A stretch of 64,000 nt of DNA from CAVTRI01 sp963737075 (GCA_963737075.1 CAVTRI010000002.1:1426001-1490000); one strand, 5' to 3'. Counted from the first letter of the stretch, positions 34,483 through 44,700 are shown. Notes: generated by a model from the sequence alone, not told the origin. Made by a program: numbers and translations.

Positions 34483-34818
34483 GTGCCGCGGCGCGTTGAA
34501 GACCCGAACTGGACTGACCCTGGCCTGTTGGTGATGGCCAGCCTGGCCGAAGGGTCCAAGCATGGCTATGCCATCATCGGGGACGTAGAGGCGACCACCG
34601 GTGTGAGGCTTGGACCGGGCACCTTGTACGGGGCGCTGTCCCGGCTCGAGGAGCGTGGTTTGATCGAACCGCTCGACAGTGACGACCCCCGCCGAAGGCC
34701 CTACCGGCTGACCTCGCACGGCTCAGCGGTGCTGGCGGAGCGGTTGGAGGACATGCGACGTTTCGCTGCCATGGGACGCAAGCGACTGGCGATCTCACCG
34801 ACCCTGGGATTGGCATGA
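34483..34818 (+). CDS. PadR-family transcriptional regulator
   Basis: 111 residues from GTG 34483 with GGGAGG 5 nt upstream; GTG 34477 overlaps that site. The winged-helix order is VMASLAEGSKHGYAIIGDVE, GVRLGPGTLYGALSRLEERGLIEP and RRRPYRLTSHGSAVL. It overlaps the membrane-protein gene by 4 bp (ATGA). Such pairs are common in actinobacteria, where the PadR protein controls the membrane protein. A palindromic site lies upstream. Confidence 0.88.
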   Translation: MPRRVEDPNWTDPGLLVMASLAEGSKHGYAIIGDVEATTGVRLGPGTLYGALSRLEERGLIEPLDSDDPRRRPYRLTSHGSAVLAERLEDMRRFAAMGRKRLAISPTLGLA

Positions 34819-35720
34819 GCGCCTCCCGCCTTCACCGGCTCATTCTGGCTGTCTACCCCGAGCGCTTCCGCGACCGTTACGGCGACGAACTGGCCACCGT
34901 GGCGGCTGACTGCGGCGGTGGGTGGCGAGTCACGTCCGACCTCGCCGTATCTGCCGTCAAGGCCCGTCTGAACCCCGTCCCAATCACCTCCGGGTCCGAC
35001 GGGCGACGACTGAGGCTGGAAACGACCACTAGCACCGTGTTCGCCCTCTGGGCATGGAGCACCGTCGCGGTGGCGTTGTTCGCCCGGGCGGTGGACGACC
35101 AGCCGGTGCCTGGCCTTCGTTCGTGGGGGTGGGGCGCGTACGCGGTGGGGAACGTCATCTTCTCGCTGTCCGCCGCAGCCATCCTCATCGTCGGTTTTGT
35201 GTACTGGCTGCTGGTCGTCGTGCCGGCGTTCCGCACCAGGAACCGCGCGATTGTGATGCCGGCAGTCGTACCGGTGGCTGTGGTTGTGCTGTGGCTGGCC
35301 GGGACCGGCGTGCTCGCCGTCGCGACCAAGCACATCCGGCCCGGCAACTACCGTCACATCACGGCCCAGGGCCCTCACACTGCCGGCGGCTGGGCTCTGC
35401 TGGCGATCTACGCCCTCTTCACCGTGGCTTGCGTGACCGTCTGGACGACCAGCGTTCGCCGGGCTCTGAGAATGGCGGAGCTGACCCTACCGATGCTCAC
35501 CGTGTCGTCGGTGGTGGCGGTCACCGTCAGTGTCGCCCTCGCAGTCATCACCGCCTGTGCGGTGATCTGCGTTACTCGAGTCTTGATGATCGGAGGCATC
35601 GGCGTCCGTGACGAGATGACCGCTATCGGACCGGTGTGCTTCCTGCTCCTGGCCAGCATTGCCGCGGCCACCTCGTCAGTCCGAGGCCTACGCGCGGTCA
35701 GATCCGGACCATCGGGGTAG
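34815..35720 (+). CDS. PadR-coupled multi-pass membrane protein
   Basis: 301 residues. The N-terminal cytoplasmic part (LHRLILAVYPERFRDRYGDELATVA) is the segment found in PadR-linked permease-prefix proteins. Six or so hydrophobic helices follow, e.g. STVFALWAWSTVAVALF, AAAILIVGFVYWLLVVVPAF and VVAVTVSVALAVITACAVI. No catalytic motif is visible. It is translationally coupled to the PadR gene. Transport or sensing function is unknown. Confidence 0.8.
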   Translation: MSASRLHRLILAVYPERFRDRYGDELATVAADCGGGWRVTSDLAVSAVKARLNPVPITSGSDGRRLRLETTTSTVFALWAWSTVAVALFARAVDDQPVPGLRSWGWGAYAVGNVIFSLSAAAILIVGFVYWLLVVVPAFRTRNRAIVMPAVVPVAVVVLWLAGTGVLAVATKHIRPGNYRHITAQGPHTAGGWALLAIYALFTVACVTVWTTSVRRALRMAELTLPMLTVSSVVAVTVSVALAVITACAVICVTRVLMIGGIGVRDEMTAIGPVCFLLLASIAAATSSVRGLRAVRSGPSG

Positions 35721-35895
35721 CCCATCGGGCCACACCGACCCTGCAGGCCGGACCAGAGCCGGCGAAGTTCAGACCGCGACCATCACCGCCGGTAGCTGCT
35801 ACGACGCTCCGAACCGTCCTGCGAACCGGCAGCGAGGATTGAGGTAGGCCGCTGACGGTCCACCATTCCGGAGGGTGAACTCGTCAGCGTGTGTG

Positions 35896-35994
35896 GGTGA
35901 GTGCCGGAGCCAGGTCTGACTCCATCCAAACCGGCTGACGTCCACCTGGATTGTCCTGAAGTCGATACGTCGGGCCGGCTCGGACACTCACCCG
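35896..35994 (+). ncRNA. Structured leader of IS110 fragment; possible bridge-RNA remnant
   Basis: Upstream of the IS110 transposase fragment, arms at 35896-35912 and 35978-35994 pair at 15 of 17 positions and enclose a 65-nt loop that holds a smaller ATCCA/TGGAT stem. IS110-group elements encode a bridge RNA in the non-coding left end. The placement fits, but no target- or donor-loop pairing can be shown here, because the other element end is missing. Confidence 0.3.
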
Positions 35995-36106
35995 ACATCG
36001 ACCGGTCGGACGGAGTGACCTCATAGGAGCCTGCCGCACAGGCCATCGCTGTCGTGTCCATCGTTCCGGCGGTGCGGTGTCATCTACCCCCAAGCGGAAG
36101 GAACAG

Positions 36107-36417
36107 ATGACGATGACCACTATCGCGCGACGTATCACCGGAGGGGTCGACACACACCTCGACGTCCACGTGGTGGCGGCGCTCGACGAACGAGGCACCC
36201 TGCTCGGCGTGCAGAGCTTCCCGGCAACGACCGCTGGCTATCGCAAGCTCCTGCGCTGGCTCGAGAGCTTCGGGACGCCCGAGCTCGTGGGCGTTGAGGG
36301 CACCGGCAGCTATGGGGCGGGCTTGACGAGGCACCTGTTGGCCCCTGAGATTGCGGTGGTCGAAGTGGACCGACCCAGTCGCCAGCGCCGTCGGCGCAAG
36401 GGCAAGTCCGACCCCCA
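36107..36417 (+). pseudogene. IS110-family transposase, N-terminal fragment
   Basis: From ATG 36107 (GGAAGGAA upstream) the protein has GGVDTHLDVHVVAALDERG (first catalytic Asp of the RuvC-like DEDD domain), QSFPATTAGYRKLLRWL, and VGVEGTGSYGAGLTRHL (catalytic Glu), ending at KGKSDP. Family members continue for about 300 more residues; here the sequence switches at about 36417 to a helicase gene on the opposite strand. The C-terminal serine domain is missing, so it is inactive. Confidence 0.8.
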
Positions 36418-37332
36418 AGTGCGGAACTCGACGGGGCGAACGATGCCGTCACGGAGGCCTTTTCGGTAGGGGTAGGTGTAGTCCGCCCGGGCAGTCGGCG
36501 GATCGCCCTCGTAGAGCACGAACGAGAGTCGAGCCCCGTCCGCTCGCACCGGCGTGCCGGTGAGCATCATCCGACGAGCGGCGAACTCGAAGGCATGCGA
36601 CACGCTCCGGCCCCACGACAGGTGCTCAGCTTCGCCGCAGTGGTGGACCTCATCAAAGATGACGACCGTCCGGCGGTTGGCGCAAATGCGACGGTAGCGG
36701 TCTGGCAGGCGATCAACGGTCTGGTAGGTGACGACAATCCCCCGCACATCAGGAGGGGGATCGGCTTCGCTGTTCTCGAAGGTTGGATCGAATATGAGGC
36801 CGGTGTACTCGTGCAGTCGGTCGGCCCACTGGCTGCGCAGCGTCGTTTTCGGCACCACGACCACGAAGAAAGTGCTCGAGTCAACGGCGAGTTCGCTCTC
36901 GATGCCCGAGGCGGCGAATCTCGTCTTTCCGGCCGCTGTGGGAGCATCCACAAGAACGGTACGACCCCCTCGCTTCCAAACAGTGAGCGCTTCGGTCTGC
37001 CAGGGCAGTAGCGGTGGTTTCATCTTTGCTCCTTTCCGGAGGTTGGCGGAGGGGGACAGGGCGGCGCCGTTGGCGATATCGGTGAGGCCGCCCTTGCTGA
37101 AGGGGACGACGTGGTCGGCGTGGAAGCCGTCGCCGAGCTGCTCGCCGGTGGCCTCGCAACGGCCGTCGGCCGCTAGGTACAGAGCGATACGTTGGTGGCC
37201 GCTGAAGAACCGGCGGGAGGCTACGGTTCCCCGGCCAGCGCTCGGGATCGCCGCTAGGGAATCTGGCGACCGTTCGGCGGGGCTCTGGACCTGACCGATC
37301 GCTTCGTCATGGGCGAGTTGCCTTTCCTGCAC
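36418..37332 (-). pseudogene. HNH nuclease-SF2 helicase fusion, 3' truncated
   Basis: About 305 residues from GTG 37332 (AGGGAG 5-8 nt upstream); ATG 37362 is possible. Residues 40-105 form an HNH-type domain (RRFFSGHQRIALYLAADGR, HADHVVPFSKGG, NLRKG). A SF2 helicase follows: LLPWQTEALTVWKRGG, Walker A in APTAAGKTRFA, VVPKTTLRSQW, VIFDEVHHC, and MMLTGTPVRAD. The second RecA domain is lost where the frame meets the IS110 fragment. HNH fused to a helicase is typical of genes that act on foreign DNA, but a defence role is only inference. Confidence 0.7.
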
Positions 37333-37469
37333 CGTCGCTCCCTTGCTTTCCGGGCCTCGCATACAGAGGGACAGCGGGTGTCATAGGGACAATCAGAGAC
37401 CGCAGCTCCGATGGAACGGTTCCGACGCAACTATTCTTCTCGTACCCGCGGTCCCACACCCAGCGCTGC

Positions 37470-37640
37470 GCAAAGTCCCGATCCGGGCGGCTACATCAAT
37501 TTCATGGACGACGACGACCGGTCCCGGATCAGGGACAACTACAAGGGCAACTACGAGCGGCTGGTGGCCGTCAAGGGCATCTACGACCCCGACAACCTGT
37601 TCCACCTCAACCAGAACATCCCACCGTCGGGATCCACCTG
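37470..37640 (+). pseudogene. FAD-oxidase BBE-domain remnant
   Basis: The forward frame encodes GGYINFMDDDDRSRIRDNYKG and ERLVAVKGIYDPDNLFHLNQNIPP, which is the C-terminal BBE end of a berberine-bridge-type oxidase. The flavin-binding body is absent and the upstream sequence is unrelated. The remnant is not a piece of the oxidase at 29262, whose own end differs. Confidence 0.6.
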
Positions 37641-37797
37641 CGGGCCGGGTCAGCCCCCGGCCGTTCTTGCGGCTCGGGACCTGGTTGCGCGAAACGGAAC
37701 GATCGGTCGGGGTCATGAGATTCTGGGCTGAGCTTGCTTGATCGAGCGGATTCGGCGAGAGAGGATGTCCTCAGTCGCCGACGAAAGGAGAGCAGCC

Positions 37798-38091
37798 ATG
37801 GGATTCGTCCAGATCATCGAGTTCACGACGTCCGATCTTGACGCGGTGCGCCAGGTCGACGCCGACTGGGAGAAAGCTACCGAGGGCAAGCGGACAGCGC
37901 GACGCCAGATCGTCACCCGCGATCGAAACAAACCGGACCGCTACCTGGCGTTAGTCTTCTTCGACTCCTACGAGTCGGCTATGGAGAACTCTCAACTCCC
38001 AGAAACACAGGCGTTCGCCGGGAAGTACCAGGCGGTTACGAACGGAACCACCTTCCACGACCTCGACATCATCTCCGATTCGCAGCTGTGA
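37798..38091 (+). CDS. Small dimeric alpha/beta-barrel-like protein
   Basis: 97 residues from ATG 37798 with GAAAGGAG upstream. Sequence FVQIIEFTTSDLDAVRQVDADW ... RYLALVFFDSYESAMENSQLP ... FHDLDI resembles small ABM/Dabb-like proteins found in actinobacteria. These act as monooxygenases or stress proteins, but this one is not assigned. Its stop overlaps the GTG of a hydrolase remnant (GTGA), so it headed a small operon. Confidence 0.65.
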   Translation: MGFVQIIEFTTSDLDAVRQVDADWEKATEGKRTARRQIVTRDRNKPDRYLALVFFDSYESAMENSQLPETQAFAGKYQAVTNGTTFHDLDIISDSQL

Positions 38092-38240
38092 CCGGCACCG
38101 CCGTGCTTGTCCATGGCGCCGGCACGGGGCATGGTGTTGGGACCGGTCATGCCCGCGCTCGCCGCGCGTGGTGTTGAGGCCGTGGCGGTCGTCTTCCTCT
38201 CGGGGCGCCTGTGGCGCGCTTCGTGACGGTACGCCAGCGG
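38088..38240 (+). pseudogene. Alpha/beta-hydrolase N-terminal remnant
   Basis: GTG 38088 overlaps the upstream stop. The frames read TGTAVLVHGAGTG, then after shifts WDR and MPALAARGVEAVAV, the first strand and oxyanion region of an alpha/beta hydrolase. Two small indels and the absence of the rest show decay. The remainder of the gene is not seen downstream. Confidence 0.45.
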
Positions 38241-38343
38241 CTGCCGAGCCGCGTAGCGCACGGGCGGTCGCGGGGCGTTCTCCGCCTGGCTAGCTTGCCG
38301 CTCGTGTCTCCGACACCCGGGGGCGGCTCCACAGAAGGGGAAG

Positions 38344-38815
38344 ATGGTGCGTATCAAGCAGCTAATGGTGGGCGCGACGCTCACCGCCGCGGCGGCCGTC
38401 GTGCCGGCGTCGGCAGCGTTCGCGTCAGGGCCGGGCGGGGGCAGCGGTAACGGCAGCGGCAACAACGGCCGCAGTCAGCAGACGCTCATTTGCGGCGGCC
38501 AGACGTACACAGTCGCGGTCACGAATGGCGGAAATGCGTTGGCGCCGGGCAGATCGTCGACGCCCACGGTCACGGCATCCCGACATCGGGGACCTTCACG
38601 GTGACCGACACGACAGCCAACGTCGTGTGTTCTCGGGACCGGCAGGTAACAGCCATGGACACCCGAATCAGACTACGACGGAATGCACCGGGACATCCGT
38701 TATCGGGACGGTCGCCGACCTCGGACCACCGCCGCCAGGCGGGTATCCGGCTGGCGTGTCGCCGACGGACACCGTTGTCGGAACAATCGACATCTTCGTG
38801 ATACTGAAGGTCTGA
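38344..38815 (+). pseudogene. Secreted small protein with two frameshifts
   Basis: ATG 38344 begins with a signal peptide (MVRIKQLMVGATLTAAAAVVPASAAFA). A Gly/Asn linker and ICGGQTYTVAVTNGG follow. The next part (GQIVDAHGHGIPTSGTFTVTD) is in a second frame, and the end (NSHGHPNQTTTECTGTSVIGTVADLG ... TIDIFVILKV) in a third, stopping at 38815. Two single-base changes, near 38540 and 38625, give about 157 residues. Two cysteines remain. Function unknown; exported. Confidence 0.55.
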
Positions 38816-39020
38816 TCGGCAAGGACGAGGTCTCCCGGTTCACTCTGGACCACGGGGACCTCGGACCCAGCCCCGTCTCAAGCGTGGGGCACCTGGTCTG
38901 AGGGCGGCCCACGATAACCGCGGTCCAACTCGGGGCTACCTCCTGCCTCTCGGGAACATCGGGCGGTATTCGGTACTGCCGGTTCAGGGTCGGCCCCGGG
39001 TATCGGTCTTCCTGGCGCTG

Positions 39021-39400
39021 CTATGTCAAGTTCAAGGGGAGATCGGCAACGATGTGACCCGCCGGCCGGCTGCGCCCGATCTCGCCGAGCCACTTGATAC
39101 CGAGGCGCCTCGCCGTGTCTCGCGTGCCGACGAAGAGCACGTCGAGGTCGGCCACGTCGGCGTTGGTTGGAAGCAGGGAGTCGCCGAAGGTGGTATTGGC
39201 GCTGCGACCGGTCTCGGAGTCGAAGACAGTCTCCTCGAGGTTGGGGGTCGGCTCCTATCAAGCCGTGGTGGTAGATGGGCAGCCGGTACTTGTCGCACAG
39301 GTAGACGAAGTCCATCAACTCGTCGTAGATGTCAGGCTGCAGCGGAACGCGTCGCCGGCGAACACGATGCCAGGCTCGAAGGTCACGGTGGTCGGGTTGT
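39021..39400 (-). pseudogene. Possible xanthine-dehydrogenase-family C-terminal remnant
   Basis: The reverse frame encodes NLEETVFDSETGRSANTTFGD, LLPTNADVADLDVLFVGTRDT and LGIKWLGEIGRS, ending at 39021. The second and third blocks resemble the end of molybdopterin-binding xanthine/aldehyde dehydrogenase subunits. The piece before it (LMDFVYLCDKYRLPIYHHGLIGADP) is not clearly from that family and joins after one C is removed from CCCCC at about 39250. Weak assignment. Confidence 0.35.
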
Positions 39401-39628
39401 CATCGCCAAGTTGGACCCTGTCGGCGCAGGAGGGAACTTTCGGCCCTACTCGCCAACCAGCAAGTCGTGTAGCGTTCCTGTGTCACAACACAACAGGGGA
39501 CCGCCCTGTCGACTCCGTGACCGGACCGGAGGCGGTGGGTGGGCGGCCACTGTGGGTAGGGAGCCGTCGGGCCTCCATCGCCCTGCGGGGCAGCCCCGGC
39601 GGCTTCCTGGAATCTGGAGGTAAATGAC

Positions 39629-39922
39629 ATGCCCCGTTACGTCACATTGATCAACTGGACAGACCAAGGCATCAAGAACTTCCGGGACACCACCAAACGC
39701 GCCCAGGACTTCACCAGCCTCGTGGAAAAGAGCGGGGGGAAGGTCCACGAAATACTATGGACTGTGGGCCAATACGACCTGGTAAGCGTGGTGGAGTTCT
39801 CCGAAGATGAGTTAGGTGTAGCGACGCTTCTCCAAGTCGGCGCCCTGGGCAGTATCCGCACCCAGACCCTGAGAGCGTTCAACGCCCAAGAGATGGAGGG
39901 CATCATCGCTCGGACGGGCTGA
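39629..39922 (+). CDS. GYD-domain protein
   Basis: 97 residues from ATG 39629 with GGAGG upstream. MPRYVTLINWTDQGIKNFRDTTKRA and GKVHEILWTVGQYDLVSVVEF match GYD proteins, small ferredoxin-like-fold proteins of unknown role in many soil bacteria. It stands alone among eroded genes. Confidence 0.8.
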   Translation: MPRYVTLINWTDQGIKNFRDTTKRAQDFTSLVEKSGGKVHEILWTVGQYDLVSVVEFSEDELGVATLLQVGALGSIRTQTLRAFNAQEMEGIIARTG

Positions 39923-40088
39923 ACCGACTCCTTGCGGTGTCCCGCTCGCCGCCAAAGCCTGCAAGGTCAGGCGGCACCTAGACAACCCAGCCAACGGTAG
40001 CTGCCGCTGCGCCCGGCTGTCGGGAAACCGACCCACCGGCCGGGCTCACCCTTGTCGGTTTGCTGGAGCCGTGACCACCACCAACTAT

Positions 40089-40317
40089 ATGATGAAGGTG
40101 TCGTCCAACGGACAGGTGTCGATCCCCGCTGAGGCGCGGGCGGTGGAACGCTGACCAGGTCGTGGTGGTCGATCTCGGGGACCGGGTGGTCTTGCGGCCG
40201 TTGCCGGCTGACCCCCTCGGGGAGCTCCGAGGCAAGTACCGGACGCGGGGGCCTCGCAGTGAGCGCATCCGACGCCAGTCGAGGAGCGACGACGTAGCCC
40301 GCGAACGCCGGAAGTGA
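40089..40317 (+). pseudogene. vapB: AbrB/VapB-type antitoxin, frameshifted
   Basis: ATG 40089 begins MMKVSSNGQVSIPAEARA, the AbrB swapped-hairpin DNA-binding start. The frame then stops at 40155. The next frame reads ADQVVVVDLGDRVVLRPLPADPLGELRGKY and ends at 40317. One base lost near 40138-40145 explains it. The stop overlaps the toxin GTG (GTGA). An indel error is possible, because the toxin is intact. Confidence 0.65.
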
Positions 40318-40748
40318 TCGTCCTCGACTCCTATGCCGTCCTCGCTCAGCTCAAGGACGAACCAGCCGCCGCCCAGGTCCAGCAGCTCGTGGAGGGCGAG
40401 AAGGATGCGGCTCTCACCCCCCTCGGGGTCGCCGAGGTCCTCGATCATCTTGTGCGCCTTGCAAGTGCAGACGAAGAAGAGGCAGTGCTCGATCTGGCTC
40501 AGCTCGGACTCGCCACACCGACCGCGGTCGGAGCCGATCTGGCCGTCCAACCGGGACTGCTCCGCGCTCGTCACTATCACGGCAAGAATCGAGCCGCGAG
40601 CCTGGCCGACTGCGTGGCGGCGGAAACCGCAAGACCCGGGGGTTCACGACTCGCTTCCGCCGACCCGCATCTTCTCGATTTGTGCCGCGACGAAGGTATT
40701 GCCGTCATTCCGCTGCCCGACAGTTCAGGGCGGACGTGGTCGCCTTGA
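40314..40748 (+). CDS. vapC: VapC-type PIN-domain toxin
   Basis: 144 residues from GTG 40314, coupled to the antitoxin. PIN landmarks: Asp in MIVLDSYAVLAQL, Glu in TPLGVAEVL, SLADCVAAETA and the late Asp in LASADPHLLDL. VapC toxins are Mg-dependent RNases that cut tRNA or rRNA. If the antitoxin frame is really broken, a free active toxin would be harmful, so either the antitoxin is functional or the toxin is silent. Confidence 0.75.
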   Translation: MIVLDSYAVLAQLKDEPAAAQVQQLVEGEKDAALTPLGVAEVLDHLVRLASADEEEAVLDLAQLGLATPTAVGADLAVQPGLLRARHYHGKNRAASLADCVAAETARPGGSRLASADPHLLDLCRDEGIAVIPLPDSSGRTWSP

Positions 40749-41089
40749 TACGCGTGGGTGGGTGGCCCAGGTGACAGCGCCGGTAACGGGCGAGAGATCG
40801 TTACGGCCGCTCGCTATCCACTTCGAACTGGGACCGGAGTTATCGAGCGCTCCGGTGGGGCCGAATTGGTGCGGATCGACGGGTTCACGCGGACACCGCT
40901 CTGAGCGTTCGCCGCCACCGGCCCCGACCTGGCCGGTGCGACTGTCGAGCCGGGGCACGAGGAAGCGGGCCAATGGAGGTTGGCTCGTCAGAGCCCTGCT
41001 GTTTGCAAATAGCAAGCGGTCGCAGGTGCGCCTCGATCGGCACCTATGTGCGATGCCCCACCTGGATATGGCGGCGTGGTAGGGGGCAC
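40749..41089. other. Gap without a recognisable gene
   Basis: About 340 bp. Frames read short fragments such as GVIERSGGAELVRIDGFTRT, then stop. No family is recognised. It may be a remnant of a gene upstream of the PobA fragment. Confidence 0.35.
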
Positions 41090-41684
41090 ATGCACCGCAG
41101 CCCGACTACGTCGCGGTTCTATCTTCAAGTCGGTCTGAGCATACCGGTCGGCGAATCGGACGACGACACCGTGTGGTCCGTACTCGATGAGCGTCTGGCC
41201 GCCGGCGGCGAGGTGCTCGTCCGAGGTCCGATCGTTGAGCGTTCCGTCCTGGAGCTGCGCAGCTACGTAACCCAGCCCATGCGGTTCGGACCCCCTTTAT
41301 CTGGCCGGGGACGCCGCTCATATCGTGACTCCTGCTGGCAGCAAGCGCATGATCTTGGCGCTCCAGGAGGTCGCGGAGCTGGCCCCGGGCATTATTGGCT
41401 TCTACCGCTCGGGAAGTTGCGGGCGCCTTGACGCCTACAGCTCCACTCGCCTGCCCCAAATCTGGCGAGCTGTGGAGTTCTCGCACCGGATGCCCCAAAT
41501 GCTCCTTGCGCATCGAATCGACACGCCCGAGCGCGAGTTCCACGAGGGTCTCCGTGCGACGAGGCTCGCCCGCCTCAAGGACGGCGGCACCTTGGCAAAA
41601 GACTTTGCCCTCACCTACGTTAGCATTGACCGGCAGCTCCGTCTGCACGCCAAAGGGGTCTTGGTTGACTGGCGAGCAGAATGA
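41090..41684 (+). pseudogene. pobA: 4-hydroxybenzoate 3-monooxygenase (PobA-like), C-terminal fragment, frameshifted
   Basis: ATG 41090 is followed by TSRFYLQVGLSIPVGESDDD, LVRGPIVERSVLELRSYV and QPMRFG, then after a shift at about 41285 by LYLAGDAAHIVTPAGSKRM (FAD DG-type motif) and SSTRLPQIWRAVEFSHRMPQML. These are the second half of PobA-type flavoprotein hydroxylases. The N-terminal FAD domain is missing, so the gene is a remnant even if the shift is an error. It suggests aromatic-acid catabolism in the ancestor. Confidence 0.7.
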
Positions 41685-41786
41685 TCATTCGGTTGTCGTA
41701 TCTCGCGGTCTGGGTCGCTCGTTCGCGATGGTTGCACACAGCTGAGCCTCGACGGTCGTGTCGCTTGTCCTGACGGGCCCGAGCGG

Positions 41787-44700
41787 CTATGAGGGGTGAC
41801 GCTGGGGTTCGCTGTGACGGGTGACGGCGACGGCTAGCTGGGCCCGAGTGGTCACGCCGAGTTTGGCGAAGACGTGTCCGAGGTGGGTTTTCACAGTGCC
41901 GCGGCTGATGAAGAGGCGCTGCCCGATCTGGGGGTTGGTGAGCCCTTCGACGACAAGGTTGACGACGTGTTGCTCGGTGGGGGTGAGGCTGGCCCAACCA
42001 CTCGATGGGCGACGACGCTGGCCGCGCCCCCGGCGGGCGTACTCACAAGCACCATCGAGGTCGAGGCTTTCGCCGTCGGCGAAGGCGGTTTCGCTTCTGT
42101 CGCCTAGTTGTTCTTCGATCCGGGCTAGTGCTGCGCTGATCGTTGCTCGTTCCTCGGCGCCGGGGACGAGCGCCATTTCCTGTCGGGCTCGGTTAGTGGC
42201 GGCAAGGAAACGTGCTGCCTCGATCGGCTCGTCGCCTGCGCACACGAACCCGAGCAGCTCCAGGCATCGCACCATCAGGGGCCGGGCGCCGAGAGCGGCG
42301 GCCTCACTGAGAGCAGCGTGGGCGGCCTCTTCGGCCGCATGGCTTCCACCAGCTAGGACGGCGTTGGCGGCGAGCTCGTAGTGGGCCGCTGCGTGGCCGT
42401 AGGGGTTGCCGTAGCCCTCGGCGGCTCTGAGAGCGTCGGCCGCCGTCTGCTGGGCTGCGGGGAGGTTAGCGGCGAGGCGATGGCCGTTGGCAAGCACGCT
42501 CAATGCGATGTCCCTGGTCAGGTTGATGCCCGCTGCTGTGGCCCCTTCGACCGAGGCCCTGGCGTGGACCACCGATTCTGTCCCGTTGCCGGCCATCGCC
42601 AGGGCCCGGGCCCGCCCGAGTGCCAGTTCTTCGGAGGTGAACATCCCGGGGCGGCGGGTCAAGATCGATTCTGTTTGGTCGAGTTCGGCGAGGGCTTCGT
42701 CGAGGCGGCCCATCTCGGCCAGGGACCAGGCCAGCTGCATGGTGGCGAACGCGTCGGTGGTGCTCTCACCGACGCGCCGTCCGGCGCGCTGCCCCGCCCT
42801 CGCCGTCCTCTCGGCCAGGGCCAGGTCGCCGGTCAAGTTGGCGGCCCAGCTCCGTCCGCCCCCGTCCCAGCCGAGCAGGTACCCGTGTTGCCAGCCCTCG
42901 GCGGTGGGTAGGGCCACGTCGAGGTCTGCAATGGCTCCTGTCCAGTCCGAGCGGGCAGCCCTGATGAAGCCGCGAAGCTGGTGGGCTTCGGCGATGGTCC
43001 AGTTGTCTCCGCCGGCCACAGCCTTCTCGACTGCCCGGTCGAGTTGTTCTAGCCCGCTGGCTGCGTCGACGAATCCGACGGAGATACCGATCACGTTCAG
43101 GGCTCGGGCCTCGACGGTAAACTGGCCGGCTTCGGACGCGTCGTCGGCGAGTTGGCCGGCGAGGCCGAGAGCCGCCATGATATCGCCGCCGTAGAAGGTG
43201 GCGTTGAGCTGCGCCCAGCGGGCCAGCAGGGACTCGGGCGCCGGGGCCGCGCCGTCCGCGGCGGCCAAAACCCGTTCACACCACGCTGCCCCCTCCCGGT
43301 AGCGACCCCGCAACGACCACCAGAAACCGAGCTTGCCGCACACCTCGACCGCGGCGGCCGCCCGGACGGGATCGGTGCAGCCCCAGTCCAGACCTACCCT
43401 GATGTCATCGAGGTGGCCGTCGAGCCGGCCGAGCACCGCGACGTCGGCCCGGTCCAGGCCGGGCGCGGCCGAACGGGCCAGTGCCAGCAACCACCTGAGG
43501 TGGCAGTCGCGGACCTCGTCGATCTCGCCCGCCTCCACCAGGCGATCTCGGCCGAAATGGCGGATGGTGTCGAGCAGGCTGTAGCGCACGTCGCCGCCCG
43601 CTTCGTCGTTGGCTTGCACGAGCGATTTGGTGACCAGCGCCACCAGCAGGTCGAGGGCCTCGACGGCGGTCACATCGCCGCCGGCGATCGCCGCCTCGCT
43701 GGCGTCCAGGTCAAAAGAGCCAGCGAACACCGAGGCGCGCCGCAACGCGACCCGCTCGCGAGCGGACAGGAGATCGTGGCTCCACTCCACCGAGGCCTGC
43801 AAGGTCTGCTGGCGCGGCAAGGCCGTGCGGCTGCCCCCCGTCAGCAGCCGGAATCGGTCATCCAGGCCGGCCAAGATTCGTTCCACGGACAACGCCCGCA
43901 CCCGCGCCGCCGCCAGCTCGATGGCCAGCGGAATGCCGTCGAGGCGCCGGCACACGCCGGAAACAGCGTCGGCATTGGCCGCGTCGAGCGAGAAGTTTGG
44001 CCGAGACTGGCGAGCCCGCTCCACGAACAAGCCAACCGCGTCATCAAGACACAGCGGCGGCACCCGCCAGGTCGTCTCACCGCCAACGCCGAGGGGCTCA
44101 CGGCTGGTGGCCAGCACGGCCAGTTGCGGGCAGCCCGCAAGCAGGCGCTCCGCCACCACCGCGGCCGCGTCGATGAGATGCTCGCAGGTGTCGAAGACAA
44201 CCAGCGCCCGTCGGTCCCGCAGATAGTCTCTCACCCGATCCAACGCCGCCACGCCCGGAGCTTCGCCCACGGCGACGGCGCTCAGCAGCGTATCGGCCAA
44301 GAGGTCGGGGTCAGCCAGACCCGACAGCTCCACCAACCACACCCCGCCCGAGCGGTCGGCCGCGGCGTCGGCGGCGGCTTCCAGAGCCAGGCGAGTTTTG
44401 CCGCACCCGCCGGGACCGGTCAACGTCACCAGACGGTTCGCTGCCACCAGCCCGGCTACCTCGGCCAACTCGCTGGCGCGACCGACAAAACTCGACACCG
44501 AGCTGGGCAGGTTGTTCGGCACCGCCGCCAGGGACCGCAACCCACCCTCGACCGGGGTCAGCTCAGGGTGGCGCACCTCGAACACCTGCTCGGGCCGCGA
44601 CAGGTCACGCAGCCGGTGACGACCGAGGTCGACCAAACTCACCGTGTCGGGTAGATCGTCGGCCAGCAGGTCATGCACGGCCCGAGAGACCAAGATTTGC

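Noticed and set aside
43152..44654. 500-residue forward frame within the LuxR-type regulator
   Set aside because: Antisense shadow of the reverse gene 41787-45101; composition is that of a shadow frame.
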